Part shown: positions 1 through 11,587 of the stretch, in pieces | Numbering within the stretch: position 1 is the first letter of the stretch | Layout of the letters: each line of letters begins with the position of its first letter | Program-made: the position numbers and the translations under genes | The notes under the pieces: generated by a model | The model's input: only the letters and a program-made list of their open reading frames with translations | What the model was told of the DNA's origin: nothing | The model's database searches: none | Source of the DNA: Rostratula benghalensis | Taxonomy: Eukaryota > Chordata > Aves > Charadriiformes > Rostratulidae | Reading direction: 5' to 3' | DNA length: 64,000 bases | NCBI GenBank assembly: GCA_013399305.1 | Contig: VXAI01000139.1 | Span: 1,376,539 to 1,440,538, forward strand

Positions 1-896
1 GTTGATTCAATATTGCCATACTCTTATAAGGCCAGGTAAATGGTTAGCTTACTGAGTGTGAGTTCACCCACCTTTTGTTCAATGAAAATAAGGTCATATT
101 AAGCATCATTAATAACTTCCCTATATGAGGATTACAAATGGGTCCATGTTTGCCCTACTCTCAAACTTAAACCAAAAGTATTCATGAAATGCAGCACAAG
201 CTTGTTCTCCTTCTGCCACCACCTTTACCTCCATCTCAGCAATCTCCTTCTCCAGGCAGATGGCTCCCACCCCCTCTCAGTTCCCCTTGACACCCTGCCA
301 ACACCATGCCCAACCACCCTTGTCATCTGCCTCTTATCTCTAACCTAGTTCCCTCAGATATGACAGACTACAGTCTCCTCATTTTCCCTAAAAAGAAACA
401 CTGCACCAACATGCCAGTAACCAGAAAACCTGTAGTCAGAGATCACAGAGGGGGTGGAAGGCTTCCCTATGGAAGATTTTTGACTTTTCAGCCAATAAAA
501 CTAAAAACTCTCAAATTTTAAGCTATTTATTTCTTCCTGTCCAAAAAAAACCCAAAAAACAAACATACCCTCACTTTTTCCCTGTGGTCTGGTTAGAAAT
601 GCTGCTGATGCACAAGATAGGAACTCTAGTTCAACGCCTTGTGCACCCATTCTTTTCCGAGACTTCCTGACCTGCCCCCTCCTTGCAAAGCACTTTGCTG
701 AGCCTCTGAATTCTGTCTCTATGCTTCCCATAGGAAACTCAGCCCAGAGAGTATATGGCATTTCAACATCATGCTGGCCACATGCCACTTTTTCTGGCTG
801 AAATCTGAGAACTTTTCAGAATCCAAGTAGTTTGGTTTTCCATTTTCTCCAGCAAGCTGAAATTTTTCAAGAAAAACAGAATCCGTCTTTTCATTT

Positions 897-945
897 AAAA
901 AAACCCCAAACACCCAATAAACCAAACCAAAACAATCAAAAAATC
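897..945. repeat. A-rich low-complexity patch (AAACC-like)
   Basis: The sequence is almost only A and C with scattered T, in irregular AAACC and CAAAA words. It looks like simple low-complexity DNA. No element flanks it that would make it a transposon tail. Confidence 0.7.
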
Positions 946-3900
946 CTCATTCCTTCAATTTCTATTGAAAATATTTTGATCAATTTCAGTAACAAGCTGT
1001 CTGCTGCATTGTGTAAGGTAGCCACAAAATGTGACTTTTCTTGAGACAAATGTCTAAGATTTGCTGGCTCCAAGCTCAATAGTTTTTTTTTGTCTTTGGT
1101 ACTACTGAAGTAATCTGATGCTAGTACTCTGGTCAGGTTTTCTTTGTGTGTTAAAGAACATTGAGTTCTTATCTCCCAGCATTAGGCTTGCACATAAACC
1201 TTTGTAAATTAGTCCCAGGAGGGCCTGAGGAATTTATAATCAGGGTTATAAAGTATCTTCAATAAACTATCTTCATGTAAGATTTCACATTTGAAGTTAG
1301 ACACACACCTTTCTAGTTCAGGGAACAAAATGGGATGGCACCCGCCCTTAAATTCATATTCATAATTATACTTAATCCGGAGCGTCCCACTGGCACATTG
1401 AGCTTTCAGTGATTTAAATTGCCTGAAGGTCCAATTGCCTAAGCTTTAACACAAAAATATCACCTTCTTAATGTATATGGAAAATGCAGAAGAAAATTAA
1501 GAATAATAAATTGGGACCTGTGATCTGGGCCTTTATCCTTCTTAAAACTGTTTTCTGAAGTATTAAATGCATAATGCTATTAAAAAAGAAGATGGATAAG
1601 TAAACACCCTTTCAGCAGCAGATTCTTCTAAGCAGCTCTGTTTAGAAAGCTTCAGGCTCTGTGATGCAACGTAATTTTAATAACATTTGCATTTAGCACT
1701 CATATTGCAGAACAAAAAGAGGGTTGCCTCCATGCAGCAAGGTTTCCTATTTCCATGCTGGGGTGAATGCAATGATGATTCGCCTCATGGCACCACTGAT
1801 AGTGTCCAGAGAGACAGTCATGACTGCAAGTGAAAACTTGGCCCCTCATTTTTATATAAATATTTGGTGAATTAGTAAGTGTTCATTACTTTAAGCAGTT
1901 AGGTTAGCATAAAAAGGGAGGAAAAAGTAATCATTTTGTGCTGAGGCAGCAACCCTGGTGACTGCTTGAGTGTGATAAACAGCATGGGTGGAAGATGGAG
2001 GAGACATCCAGACTCATTCTAAGAGAGTGCACATATCACTGAAAAATGCAGGCAAAATATTCTATATTTTTCCATTGAGGAACAAGAAGAGCAGTCTGGA
2101 TATCAAGATTTGGATAGTCCATGTAGCCCATGCTTCCTTTCAGCCCCATCCAAAGACCCACTCAACAGCTCTCTAGGGACTTAGTCTATCAATCCTAGGT
2201 CACTGGTGACCTCATTTCAAGTGGAAACTCTGACTGCTCTGCTTACCAGTTAGTGCATTGCCATTGACTGAATGTTGTCCTCCTCACCAGGTTTAAGTGG
2301 CCTGCAAAGAACTGAGTACCTGTTGGTACATGGGCTCTGCCTCTGTTCAGAGAAGAGGTGCAGATTTGTGGTGATACGCTGAAATGCTCTGAAAGCATGA
2401 TTTTGTAAGCTGATCAAAGCCAATATTGCTGCCAAAAACAAGGGTCTTACCTTCCACAGTCTTCATCATTTCTCATTGGTTTCTCAGCCCAGCTCACCAT
2501 GTGCCTTCCCAGAGGGCTGGGCAGCCCTCCTGGGGAGGTAGAAGAGAGACAGTGTGGTCTTGAGGCAGGAACAGTCTGCTGGGTTCATGGGGACAGAAAC
2601 TCATACAGGGTGACTGTGGAGACAGAGGTGAAGCCCAAGGGCAGGTGTGACCCTTGGGTATGGCAAACCAGGTGCTGTTGGTTAGGAGGCGAGGAGAGGT
2701 GGCATTAGTGAGGTCATCCTGAAAACTGAGACTGGGAAACTTGGAAAAGAGCTACAGAAATAGCTCCAGACCTGGGACTGTACCCTGGAGAGAATGAGCG
2801 TAACGGTGACTTTAGTTTACCAGCTCTGCAGAAAGGTGGCCTCTGAGACTGGGGGAATGGTCTTCAAATCAGCAAAGGCAAAATGTGATCGAAGAAGAGG
2901 AACAGGAAATTCAAAGTTGTTCTGGAAACAAAGAGTGTGGTTTTGACAATAAAGGATAATTCCCTACTGAAACTGCTTACAAGGTTATATATAGGATCAT
3001 CACTGCTTAGACTTGACTGAACAGCATTCTAAATATGGGCAATAGCTTCAAAGAAACTGTGTGTTTGATGCTGGGATTTGGGTGGGGAATCTTTGGTTCA
3101 CAAGCTGTAAGATGGTATGAGAGTCCTAAACAATTCTGTCTACTTCTTTAGAAGGAGGACTTTGTTGGCTACAGTATTTTTCCTTTACTTACTTGGAGTA
3201 TTTCTCTGTGTCGTGGATATATAAAATGCTAATCTTCATGGGTTTGGGTTTTTTTCATTTAAAATTGCAACATTTGAGAGGAATTTTTTTCCCCTTAGAA
3301 ACTTATTCCTTTTCTCTGCCTTTATGGCCTGGAGGTTATCTCTCTTTTTTAATTTATCATCTCATATTGCTATGGTTTGAAGATACACAGCAATGACGCA
3401 GGCTGCTGTTGAGTTTTGGTTATTTGACTGGTTTCTATTTTTAGAGTGTTCTTAGTTGCTCTGAAAACGAGCAGCAGCAACTGTATTGGCCCCAATATAG
3501 AGCGCAGTTTGCATTACAAGATACAGTGTGAATAACATAGCTTGCCCTATATTTATGGACTATGTAGAATGTGATCCTTTTAAGGACCATACTCTTCCTA
3601 TCTAAGTAATAGGTCTTGCTGTGGCTGCCTATATCCCCCCTGGACATACAAAACCAGAATTAATAATCTTGGTTCAGCATCCTCACTGAGACAGAGCTCC
3701 ATGACCAGCTGCATTAGCTCACCACAGAAAGTGGTGAACTACACAGTTCTGCTGTTTAACTGGCTTTGAAATACTTAGCAGGCACAGGAATACATATGTA
3801 CTGCTTTGCAGGTGGATGCCCTATCAAGCTCAGAAGATGAGCTTGCCTGTCTCTTTTTCCTAAAGTTTGCTTAAAAAGTGGAACATCTCCTCCAAGAGGT

Positions 3901-6900
3901 GGGAAGAGTCTGGCACTTTGATCCTCAAAACAATTAGAGAAGACAGAAGTGCAAGGATAACACTTCAATCTGTGCTGGCAGAGCAGTGCCTGTCCCTCAG
4001 CTTGCCAGAGTCCAGCTGAGCATCCCTCATGCAATTAATCACCATCTCTTTTGTTTGCTAATGCAAAAAACATTGAGCCCTAATTATGTTCTAAGGTGTG
4101 ATGAGAACACTTAGGAGTTCCTAAAATTTCCATGGGTAAAAATAAATAAATTTTTAAAAATCCCTGCTCAGTATCTGGTATGGCTTCTTATTAGTGTTTA
4201 TGCTTTAGAGGAATCAGGAATTCCTAGTTCTACCCTTTCATGCAGCCACCTTATGTCTACTTCAAACTCCCCATAGAAGAAATCTCCACTTGGGATAAAT
4301 AAAATGAAGTAATTTTGCTAGCATTTTGCTGTATAAGAAGCTTTGCCTGTGAAAGATTTCTTGAAATTAATTTTCCTGATATGTGATCTCCTTTTTTAAC
4401 TTTAATTTCCTCTGAGGTTTTGTCTCTGTATTTTTGCCTGTTGTCTCCAGAGGTACAACTGCGCCCTCTTAGGCAGAATGCATGCGATTTACTACAAGGT
4501 TACAGGCAAGCTCCAAAACAGATATTAGAGGCACAAATGAGAGTGGAGAGCACTGGTGACATCCAGCCTGCCACAAAGCTTGAACTCATGTACTGATGAT
4601 GTACCAGACTGCAAACCAGTGCACAGCACAGGTGCGCTTCCCAGGGGAGGAAAGAGGTACCACCTTAGCTAGTCCTTATATCAAACATACTTCCCTTCTC
4701 CCATTTCTTCATCTGTGATGGAAGTCTCACTTTCTTCTCTCCAAAGTACCATTTTGGTTTCATCTTGTACTATGCTGTAGCTGCAGTTCACCATCTTACC
4801 CAGCACAGAGCCTGCCTGTATCACCCCTACCTTTGTTTTAGACCTGAAGTTCAGCACCTACCTTCTGTGTTTGTCACCTTGGCTTCTGAGACATTAAGGT
4901 CTGAAGCAGATGCCCTAGAGGGAGGTTTCAGTGGAAAGAAACACCACCATTTCTTCCTTCTCCAAGGCTTTTGGTATTTCACAGGCCCACAAACCGGAGA
5001 CAGAGCCAGGACAGGGTGTGAAAGCAGCACTGTTGAGGAAGTTTATTTATTGTTTCTCTGCCTGTGGGCTGGAGCTGTGGATCCAGAAGAACACCAGAGA
5101 GCAGGGTAAAGGGTCAAACCCCATGTGTCCTCCCCAGAGGCTACATCCCTTGAGAGTCCTCACATACTCAGGAACATGAGATTTGTATCCCCTGCACCAG
5201 AAGACAGCGGACCAGAAACCCATAATTTAAATTCAAAGAGGTTGTTTATAATACTCCATTCTCAGCTTCTGCCTAACACAGGCCAGAGAATTCCTCCCAG
5301 TAATTCTTGCCTTGTGCATTGCATCCCAGCCTTTGTTTGAGGTAGAACAGATCTCTCAGGAATATGGTTTTAGTCATGTTTTAACAACCCTATGAGATGC
5401 AGAATTTGCTGCTTCCCTTGGTAATCTTTTTAATCTAACCAATCCCCTGAGTGAAAGAATATGTCTCAGATTATTCCTGAATAAACTGAGACTTTAAACT
5501 CTTTTATGATTTATTTCCTGTTAACTAGATTTTTCTAATTAATAGGAGCTTAATTTTACAATCCATCATCTAGAAAAACATGAATTGACATCAGAAGTAG
5601 ATCTGGCAGGTGCTGTAACTCCATTTCATTTCACATTTTTCTCTGATGGCTAAGAAATTCTATAACTTACTGCTCCACTAACAAAAGGCTATTCTTATAG
5701 CCATTAGCTTTTCCAGTAATACAAATATGTGAGTGGTGTTGATGCTGGTAATTAATCATGTTTTTTATATTAATCTCCTTTGGTAACATGCGGTCCAGCT
5801 GCTTATGCAGATGCCAGTTAAACAATAAAACCCTTTAGCCCTAAAAGACAAAAAGACAAAATAATGATGGATGGCTCTGTCTCACAGCACTCATTGCCTA
5901 CACATTTGTTGATAAATCCAATGCTTTTTTTTGCATCATTGACCAGCACCATAAGAATCCTGTTCTTTTTTTGCCAGTAGCTGGTAAAATGCCATTTTGA
6001 CATTGCATAAATGCAGCCAGACACCTGGGTGTTGCTTTGGCTGTGCAGGCAAATGTGTTAATTGCCCTGAAATTCAGGAATAGTTATCATAAATTAGGTG
6101 AAATGCTAATACTGTCTTCCCAAGATTATTCCCAAGCTGTGGAGTATCTTTCAGGGCCAGGTATGAACATGCTCAGCCTGGGCAATGCCAACCAGCTCCC
6201 ATTTCAAATCCAAAACTTTCACTTCTTGGCTTCCCTGACAGCAAGGTTGGGACAGCTTTTGGGTTCCCCCGATGGGTAACTGTGCTTAGCAGGTGGCTTT
6301 GGTTACTGGGGTAACCTTGGTAAACTCTGAACCTCGGGGATAACATGCTGAAATTCCCCCTTCCTTCAAGGGAAGCAGTGTGTTTGAGAATACGGCAATT
6401 CATCAATATCCCAAGAAGCAGTCAGAAAAAAACCTAGCTGGGTGAAGAAGTTCCCTGAAAAGCTGTTAGAAAGATTTTGTGTACCCTGGGTAGATCAGAG
6501 ATCCATTAACATCCCAGATATATTCACTGTGAATATTATGATGCTGGTTTGTGTGTGCAGTTCAGCCATGTGTTCATGAGGGCTGTTATTTGTGGGACCT
6601 CTGAGATTTGTCTGTGAATCTGCAGCAGCTGTACAGCTTGGTACAGTGGTTGCCTCAAAGACTTGGGAAAACCTGTTCCTTAGATATTTTTCTCAAAATG
6701 CACTGTATTGGTGTACATAATAGTATTCCTCAGGGTATCCAGCAATCAAATCAATATTAGATCTCCTTCTGTCTGAGGGTTGAAGGTCTGAGCTCCATGG
6801 TACTGTGACACAAAGCAGGTACAAATAGTCAGTAGTGCTTGAATAACGGAAGCAAACAGAAGACAAGGGGTAGAAGGAAATTTCTGCATAAATGTGTCAC

Positions 6901-8397
6901 TTGGAGCCAGAGAAACAAGTGTGATTGTTCTTTTGGAGAAATTATTATGCCCCGTGTAAGTGTAGACCTTGCTGTATTTCATTCCCATGGCTGGAGCTTC
7001 ATTTCAAACTCTGCTGTGTGGTAATTCAAAGCTGTTTGCTGTGTACAAGGGCAGAGTTGCATGTTCCTGGCAGCAGAGGATTGGCTACAGCACAGGCAGG
7101 ATTGCTTTGGGGAATATGATGTTGGTACCTGCGAGTATCTTTCCACTTGAGTTACCTTTCTTGTTATAAACTTCTGACCTCAATTCTGGGAACTGTTCAT
7201 GCCAAATTAAGATGGGCCTCTGAAGATTACTAATGCAATCATAGCTGAAAAGCTTCTGGGGATAAGGCTGGGATCTGAGATTATACCAGAAACTGCAGTA
7301 TCTGCTTGCTAAGTTAAACTGTGATGGTGATGGAAATTGCACCCCATGTCCCATTAATTTTTGTCTATTTTTTTTAGAAAGTGAAATTTTTAGCCAGTTT
7401 TCCAGCACAGTTGAACCATCGTACCTGGTTACCGAGTATGCCTCTGACAAACTCAGCGTGGAAACACATTTCTTCTGTCAGTCCTGATGAAAGCATACAC
7501 TCCATTTCACAGATAAGAGTCTCTAATGACAGAGATAGCAGGGTAAAAGGTTTTTTTATTATGATAATCCAGAACTGGGTTATAGTACCTTAAGTACTTA
7601 CAAGCCACGCCACAAGAGTTTCCCAGAGCTTCTGTCTTTCTGTTTTTTTCTTACAGTATAGTAACCCTCCTCAAAAATGCTTCTTAAAAGCACATTGAAA
7701 GTATTTTCAGGGAGAGAAGTTTGATTAAGTAGGTGTTAGTTCAAACTTCCCCTTTGCAGTTCCTGCTGAGCTGGAACGACACAGCCTGCACATGCGCTTG
7801 GAGAGAGAGAAAAGCTTCTGCTTCAGCTGAGAAACCATTTTTGCTGGATTTCTAAGCTGTTTTGCAGTAGTGACATGCTGGTTTAGAGCAATCTCTGAAT
7901 TTTATATTGAGTCTGGCTCAAAGCAAACCTTCCAAAAACTTTTTATGTCCACTCAGTTGTTAACCCATAAACAGTAGTCCACTCACAGTGGACTATTCAC
8001 TCGTATTTTCACCCAGATGAAAGTCCAGGAGAGGCATGTTACTATTAGGAGGCATCATAGATATCCTGACGATGATATAGATATCCTGCTGTCACTTTTA
8101 ATTGAGTTTAAACCTTTGTAATTACCTAGCTTGGTCTGCGGCACAGAGAAGCTTATTTTTCTTGGAGCCAGATACTTTGTGCTTGAAATGGAGTATACAT
8201 TTGTATAAAATCACTTACAAAGGTCAGGTGATGCTATAGTGTATTAAACCCCCCTTCATATTATGCTTAGTTATTTTCACCATTCAAAATGTCTTATTCT
8301 GTATTTAGACTTGAACCTCCAAGGACTCAAAATTGTTATGTTTGCTGGTTTAAAGTGTTTTTTGCACAGGGTCTCTTGCCTTAATTTAAATCACATC

Positions 8398-8455
8398 CTA
8401 AGTTAAAGATAACTGTCTTTAAGTTAAAACTCTCTTTAAGTTAAAGATAACTCTC
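8398..8455 (+). repeat. Three-unit degenerate tandem repeat
   Basis: Units built on TTTAAGTTAAA occur at 8398-8417, 8418-8434 and 8435-8455. The first and third also share AGATAACT and end in similar TCTC-type sequence. The middle unit is shorter. It looks like local slippage or duplication, and no function is implied. Confidence 0.7.
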
Positions 8456-9432
8456 TGATAAAGAAAATAGCATAAATGGAAAACAAATTCTGTTCCATAA
8501 AAGATAATGGATTGTGATGTTTATATTAAACGGGTAGAGCACATCTGCAATTAAAGTGTATTGCAAAATGCAGGTAAACTGTTGTAGCAACATCAAAGTG
8601 GAATGTTTTGATATGACTCAAATATTTTAGTATGTATGTTTTTGAGAGAAACTTCATATAAAGATATAATTTAGTTCTGAAAACTTTTCTTATGAAGAAA
8701 TGTTTCGGATGAGAGGTCACGATGTTGGAAACTTACTGGTTAGCCTGAGCTCCTTCTTTTTTCTTTCAGTATATGTCTTTAAGATAATGCAGTTTCCCAA
8801 CATCTTTTAAAAAGTGTGGATGTTCCCTCAGTGAGTTTATTATTCCATATGCAGAGGAGACATACACAGTACATGACACCCTTTATAAATATATACAAGG
8901 ATTTGTTAGCAGTTTGTGTCTTTATTTTCTCTTCCTCTTTTTACATTTTCTTGCACCAGCTTCCTTTTCAGCAGTTTTCCATATTTTCTTGCTCAATTGC
9001 ACAAAGAAGTTAAGAAAGACATTTGCTGTCTACACCAGTCATTCCCATACGTAGATAGACTTGATTAGCCCTACCACGCTGCCTTGCTTTGAACTGGAAA
9101 TTCTATTAGCGAGTGTACTACCTCACAACTACCTGTTGCCTTCAGCTTCATAAGAAGATCTCCTTGGGAACCAAACTACTACTTCGTAAACAATTCTCAT
9201 TTCTCTTAAAAATCATAGACATCTGTGTTTTCTCTATCTTTCCATATTTTTACAACCGCTTCTCACCCTTATTGTTTGGTACACCACTGATTGTTGGCAC
9301 TGGTATAAATCCACAGAGGTCAGTCTGTTCACTCATCACGCAGCTGGTGAGAACTTGGCCCCACACAATTCATCCTGCAAATTTTGTACACTTTAACAAT
9401 GACTCCCTTTTAAAAATGTTCAGGAATGCTTC

Positions 9433-9449
9433 TTTTTTTTTTTTTTTTT
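9433..9449. repeat. Poly(T) tract, 17 bases
   Basis: An uninterrupted run of 17 T, followed by G and five more T. No recognisable retrocopy lies on its complementary side, so I call it a homopolymer microsatellite. Confidence 0.8.
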
Positions 9450-10324
9450 GTTTTTCCCCTAACTCACTGATAAGTCTCTCATGTGGATAGAAACCTGTGA
9501 GAAGAGCCTAGTAGGAACAGTCCGCCTTACCCTTTATGTGAGGGAAGATGGAAACTGTGTATAGCAAGGAGTATTGGAGTGTTCTTTACCAGCAGTCATA
9601 CATGTAGACTTTGGGAACCTGAGATGCATGCCACATTGCTATGGTCTCCCTGTTAAGTGTCACTCTGCTCTTGTGCTGGCTCTTCTGTCATGTGAGGCTC
9701 CACAGCCACATTTGCCCTATACACAGGTGTTACTGCGGGATCTTTGGTGGGAAAACTTTAAGATGTCTTTTGAATGTTGCGTTTTCTTTTATTATTGTAT
9801 CTATGACTCAGGATCAGGGCCTAATGGCATCCTAATGCTGCCCTGCTTGGGCTGTGACCTTTCTTTCCTGCTGGTTTTCATCCCAGATAGTACTGATGTA
9901 TAACTTGTGGGACAACTCTATTTCTGAGGAGATCGGAACCTTTTGATCTGCAATTGTAGATGGTCACTGTGAACTGTCCGATCAAAGCAGAAAGGACTCA
10001 GATTATTCAAGATAAAGCCATGTCAGTAAGATGAGATTCAGCCCAAGTGTGTTTCCAGCTTTGGAATAGTTTTCTTTCTTGTTTAATTTGTCAGATAAAT
10101 TTATCCAGTTTCTAAATGACAAATGGTTACTTCAGTGTGACTGTTAGTTTCTTTTACGTGTCTGCTGTTTTGCTGACATAAACTTTTCCCTGTTCTTGGG
10201 AAGTGAGTGTCCTAAATCTGAGTCTGCAAAATTGCTACTTTTCACACTACTTTTTATTTACAATATAGAAGGGAACAGCTCACGCAGGAGGAATGTAGAA
10301 CAGAGACAATCTGTCACAATTAGC

Positions 10325-10436
10325 CAAGTGCTTGGTTGTAAGGACATTTGCCTAGAGTACAGGAGATTTGGGTTCATAATCTTTACTGATACCCTCTACA
10401 CTTGTGACTGGCACACTGACATTGAGAAAGACTAGC
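10325..10436 (+). mobile_element. MIR/CORE-SINE-like tRNA-derived head (relic)
   Basis: The stretch follows the layout of the tRNA-derived 5' part of amniote MIR-type SINEs: an A-box-like TGGTTGTAAGGA near 10333, then GCCTAGAGTACAGGAGAT, then a B-box-like GGGTTCATAATC near 10371, then a CTCTACACTTGTGACTGG region matching the 'TGCCAC...TGTGAC' segment of the family. It stops just before the LTR at 10441, and I cannot see a continuation beyond the LTR. The assignment rests on remembered family structure; a CORE-SINE of another name would be the alternative. Confidence 0.5.
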
Positions 10437-10807
10437 CTTGTGTTATGGTTTAATCCCAGCCAGCAGCTAGGACCACAACGCCGCTCACTTAATTTCCCAC
10501 GTCTCCAAGGGTAGGGAGAAGAGGGAGAAAAGGAGGCAAAATGAAAAAAAAAAACAACCAGATTGTGGGTTGAGATAGAGACAGTGTAATAGGACAATAA
10601 TGGAAAGGAAAATAATAGTAATAATAATGTAAAAAGACTATACAAGATCAAGTAATATAGCACAAGTCACTCTCACCACCTGGTGAATAAGTTGCCTGAC
10701 TCATCCCAAGGAGTGATGGCAGATTCCCACCCCCCAAGATTATAAAAACCCCTGTTTCTGTAATGAGCATGACATCTATGGTACAGAATATTCCTTTGGC
10801 CAGCTTG

Positions 10808-11400
10808 TCATAGAATCATAGAATGGTTTGTGGTTGAAGGGACCTTAAACATCGAGTTCCAACCCCTCTGCCTTGGGCAGTGACACCTCTCACTACGCCA
10901 GCTTCCTCAAAGCCCCATCCAGCCTGGCCTTGAACATCTTCAGGGATGGGTCATCCAAAGCTTCTCTGGACAACCTGTTCCAGTTCTCACCACCCTCACA
11001 GTAAAGAATTTTTTCCTAATATCTAATCCAAATCTCCCCTTTCCCTCTTTCAATTTAAAACCATTACCCTTTGTCCTATCACTACACTCCTTGATAAAAT
11101 GTCCCTCCCCATCTTTCCTGTACCCCTCCTACTTAAAAAAAAGTGCTGGAAGGGAACTATAAGGTCTCTTCTGAGTCTCTTCTCCAAGTTGAGCAACCCC
11201 AACTCTCTCAGCCTGTCTTCATAGGAGAGATGCTCCAGCCCTTGGATCATCTTCATGGCCCTCCCCTGAACTTGCTCCAACAGGTCCATGTGTCCTTCTC
11301 ATGCTGAAGGGCCCAGAGCTGGATACAGTATTCCAGGTGGGGTCTCACAAGAGTAGAGTGGCAGAATCACCTCCCTTGACCTACAGGCCATGCTTCTTTT
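10808..11400 (-). mobile_element. CR1 LINE, 5'-truncated, nested in LTR
   Basis: The plus strand begins TCATAGAATCATAGAATGG, the reverse complement of the CR1 3' tail, followed by the AAGGGACCTTAAACATC motif. Going 5' along the element come the 3' UTR, the ORF2 C-terminus and sequence ending at AAAAGAAGCATGG (complement of 11388-11400). About 593 bases survive of a family several kilobases long. LTR sequence flanks both sides, so this CR1 inserted after the LTR. Confidence 0.93.
11050..11289 (-). pseudogene. CR1 ORF2 C-terminal fragment
   Basis: An open frame of 79 codons carries the CR1 ORF2 signatures [40 protein letters not shown] and a 'lip FQHF' segment. These lie after the reverse transcriptase domain. 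The frame is lost downstream, before the normal ORF2 end, and there is no upstream polymerase domain. It is a dead 5'-truncated remnant inside the CR1 at 10808-11400. Confidence 0.85.
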
Positions 11401-11540
11401 GTTCTGTCTATGATTACTCTCAGCTTCTATTGGAAGCTGAAAAAAGTCCTTGATTAACATAAACATCTCCTGGCAACAATAAAACAATATACATTATCAG
11501 CATTCCTTTCATACTGAATCAGAAACAGAGCACCCATTAG

Positions 11541-11563
11541 AAAAAAAAAAAAAAAAAAAAAAA
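11541..11563. repeat. Poly(A) tract of 23 inside the LTR
   Basis: A pure A23 run sits where the LTR normally has a short A-rich, AATTAACTC-like segment, close to the LTR 5' end on the minus strand. The simplest reading is homopolymer expansion inside the LTR and not a retrotransposition tail. Confidence 0.75.
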
Positions 11564-11587
11564 TCAGCTCTGGCTGAAACCAGGACA

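Larger units (their letters stand above)
1..10324. other. Unannotated non-coding DNA
   Basis: I found no gene, RNA gene or interspersed repeat that I can name here. Seen directly: an A-rich low-complexity patch at 897-945, a T17 run at 9433-9449, a three-unit local repeat near 8398-8455, and a 9-bp hairpin at 7975-7995. Open frames are at most about 125 codons, frequently overlap frames on the other strand, and match no protein I recognise. The stretch is AT-rich and CpG-poor, as expected for avian intergenic or intronic DNA. Small exons could be hidden. Confidence 0.6.
10441..11587 (-). mobile_element. Solo LTR of an avian endogenous retrovirus (split by CR1)
   Basis: On the minus strand the element starts TGTCCTGGTTTCAGCC at 11587 and ends AACCATAACA at 10441, so it has TG...CA termini. 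Its two parts (11401-11587 and 10441-10807, together about 554 bases) match the order of an LTR I recognise from many neoavian genomes. Landmarks in order are the TCAAGGACTTT..CAGCTTC block, the GGCCAAAGGAATATTC and ATGTCATGCTCA block, and the terminal CTGGCTGGGATTAAACC block. A CR1 at 10808-11400 interrupts it. An A23 run (plus strand 11541-11563) lies inside the LTR near its 5' end. No internal retroviral region or second LTR is present, so it is a solo LTR. A clean target-site duplication is not obvious: only TTG flanks both ends. I think of it as an ERVL-type LTR, but class and family name need a library search. Confidence 0.82.

Noticed and set aside
5330..5520. Faint resemblance to a very old CR1/L3-type minus-strand 3' region
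   Set aside because: Only scattered words fit, and no tail or ORF2 landmark is readable.
7975..7995. Perfect hairpin TAGTCCACT/AGTGGACTA with a 3-base loop
   Set aside because: Two or three perfect 9-bp hairpins are expected by chance in 64 kb. It has no further extension.
10352..10663. 103-codon minus-strand frame with Leu/Phe-rich start
   Set aside because: It runs across the solo LTR end and the SINE-like relic. Its hydrophobic stretch comes from A-rich LTR sequence on the plus strand.
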